The translations under genes were made by a program, and so were the position numbers. A DNA stretch of 64,000 bases from Dyadobacter linearis (lineage in GTDB: Bacteria > Bacteroidota > Bacteroidia > Cytophagales > Spirosomataceae), in the NCBI RefSeq assembly GCF_907165045.1, contig NZ_CAJRAU010000004.1, positions 310,001 through 374,000 on the forward strand, read 5' to 3'. This document shows, in pieces, positions 63,178 to 64,000 of this stretch. A model generated the notes under the pieces. That model did no database searches. It was not told the DNA's origin and worked only from the letters and a program-made list of their open reading frames with translations. Numbering within the stretch: position 1 is the first letter of the stretch; the number at the start of each line of letters is the position of its first letter.

Positions 63178-64000
63178 ACAACAATTCCCTTTTCCAGTTT
63201 GAGAAAATGCGTGACGCACAAAGGGATTTCCTGGGGGTAATGCGAAACGTAGATCAGTGTTCTGTCAGAAGTATCGCAAATCGCATCTACTACTGATTTG
63301 AAGTATTCAATTGCTTCACTATCAAGTCCCTGACAAGGTTCGTCGAGGATGAGCAGCGGCGGATTTTTTACCAATGCCCGCGCCAGCAATACCATTCTCT
63401 GCTGCCCTTTTGAGAGCTGTGAAAAATCTTTTTCAATCAATTGACCAACGTGCAGCAGCTCCGCAACCTGGTGAACGCGCTGGATCTGTAATTCTGAGAG
63501 TTTCTTGAAAAATACACCAGTCGCATCAAAAAAGCCCGAAGCTATTGTCTTGAAGACCGTCGTATTTCTAGGAAAGTACAGGTGCAGTTCCGGCGATACG
63601 TGTCCTATCTTTTGCTTGATATCCCAGATCGACGCACCGGTTCCGCCCCTTTTTTTATCAAACAAATCAAAATCATTGGCAAAACGCTGGGGATTATCAG
63701 CGGTAATAATACTGAGCAACGTCGATTTTCCCGAACCATTTGCGCCAGACAATGCCCACTTTTCACCTTTCGCGACTTTCCAGTTTACCTTGTCCAATAT
63801 AACCTCGCTGCCATATTTGACTTTGATATTGCGCAGGTCAAATGCATTTGTAAAATCAGTGAATTCAGGCAAACCGAAATCTGTCAGCTTAACCGCGTCA
63901 GGCTGAGGATTTGTGAGTTCCCGGGTAGCTGCTTTGAAATCAGAAACATTCGTTTTTCTGACAATTTTCCCCTCGTTCATTTCAAGGACATGCGTTATAA
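63171..64000 (-). CDS. ABC ATPase with two nucleotide-binding domains (ModF-like), 3' part
   Basis: The reading continues past the window end, so the N-terminal part is missing; the residues before the apparent Met (THVLE) look like the end of a first ABC domain. What is visible is the second domain: Walker A GANGSGKST, signature LSKGQQRMVLLARAL, Walker B LLILDEPCQGLDSE, and YVSHYPQEIP for the H-loop. Two-domain, soluble ABC proteins of this sort (ModF, or duplicated ABC-F-like) are not membrane transporters. The LSKGQ signature deviates from LSGGQ. The gene converges on porQ with overlapping ends. Confidence 0.82.
   Translation of the reverse strand, partial: ITHVLEMNEGKIVRKTNVSDFKAATRELTNPQPDAVKLTDFGLPEFTDFTNAFDLRNIKVKYGSEVILDKVNWKVAKGEKWALSGANGSGKSTLLSIITADNPQRFANDFDLFDKKRGGTGASIWDIKQKIGHVSPELHLYFPRNTTVFKTIASGFFDATGVFFKKLSELQIQRVHQVAELLHVGQLIEKDFSQLSKGQQRMVLLARALVKNPPLLILDEPCQGLDSEAIEYFKSVVDAICDTSDRTLIYVSHYPQEIPLCVTHFLKLEKGIVVQ

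Noticed and set aside
1-64000. tRNA, rRNA, transposase or prophage genes
   Set aside because: I looked for conserved T-loop and acceptor sequences in the gaps and for integrase or transposase motifs in the readings and found none. A covariance-model scan would be decisive.

Overview
The window is a dense, about 50% GC chromosomal segment of a Bacteroidota bacterium, most likely of the order Cytophagales and plausibly Dyadobacter or a close relative. The family and genus are my guess. Pointers are a PorQ protein of the type IX secretion system, families largely confined to the phylum (DUF5723, DUF4494, the DUF3276 PUR-like protein, PafA-type phosphatases), several TAnnTTTG -7 promoter elements, weak Shine-Dalgarno signals and frequent TTG or GTG starts. 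I see no prophage, insertion sequence, CRISPR array, rRNA or tRNA. Fifty-seven protein genes are called; the first and the last run off the window.

Layout. 1-9.4 kb: the end of an M16 peptidase, a tandem pair of PafA-like alkaline phosphatases, an NfeD/stomatin pair, an acyl-CoA dehydrogenase, and an operon making UDP-xylose (UDP-glucose dehydrogenase plus UDP-glucuronate decarboxylase). 10-17 kb: a minus-strand catabolic block with an AraC regulator, a GH88 unsaturated uronyl hydrolase, a TIM-barrel sugar isomerase, a Gfo/Idh/MocA oxidoreductase, an SDR and an MFS transporter, which fits uptake and breakdown of uronate-containing saccharides. 17.6-28 kb: an ABC exporter, a class A penicillin-binding protein, MsrB, a DUF5723 envelope protein, a circularly permuted ATP-grasp protein with an esterase, and PheS. 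28-38 kb: a stand-alone LytTR regulator, an outer-membrane barrel, RadA, a lipoprotein, a DUF58 protein, RlpA, a PUR-like protein, YchF, then Frr, PyrH, a biotin carrier and DusB. 38-54 kb: CPBP protease, DUF2007, CdsA, an LpxH-like enzyme, an OmpA protein, hypotheticals, a large polytopic membrane protein, ExoIII, Uma2 nuclease, RluE-like synthase, MutS and a nucleoside transporter. 54-64 kb: an RRM protein, an SMP-30-like beta-propeller, a HEAT plus double DUF1080 protein downstream of a Tat-exported Gfo/Idh/MocA enzyme, a carboxyltransferase, PorQ and the end of a two-domain ABC ATPase.

The structure least explained by the genes is a set of intergenic inverted repeats whose arms are themselves short tandem repeats, each locus with its own unit: 7 bp at about 4.1 kb and 11.4 kb, 8 bp at about 28.65 kb, and exactly 10 bp, one helical turn, at 14.3-14.57 kb. 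A half copy lies at 13.4 kb. These sit at gene ends in both convergent and within-operon gaps. Two other points merit attention: a LytTR regulator with paired TACGTA-type repeats just upstream of its own promoter, and the HEAT-DUF1080/Tat oxidoreductase pair, which resembles an exported oxidative glycoside-cleaving module.

All family assignments come from motif reading; no database search was possible.
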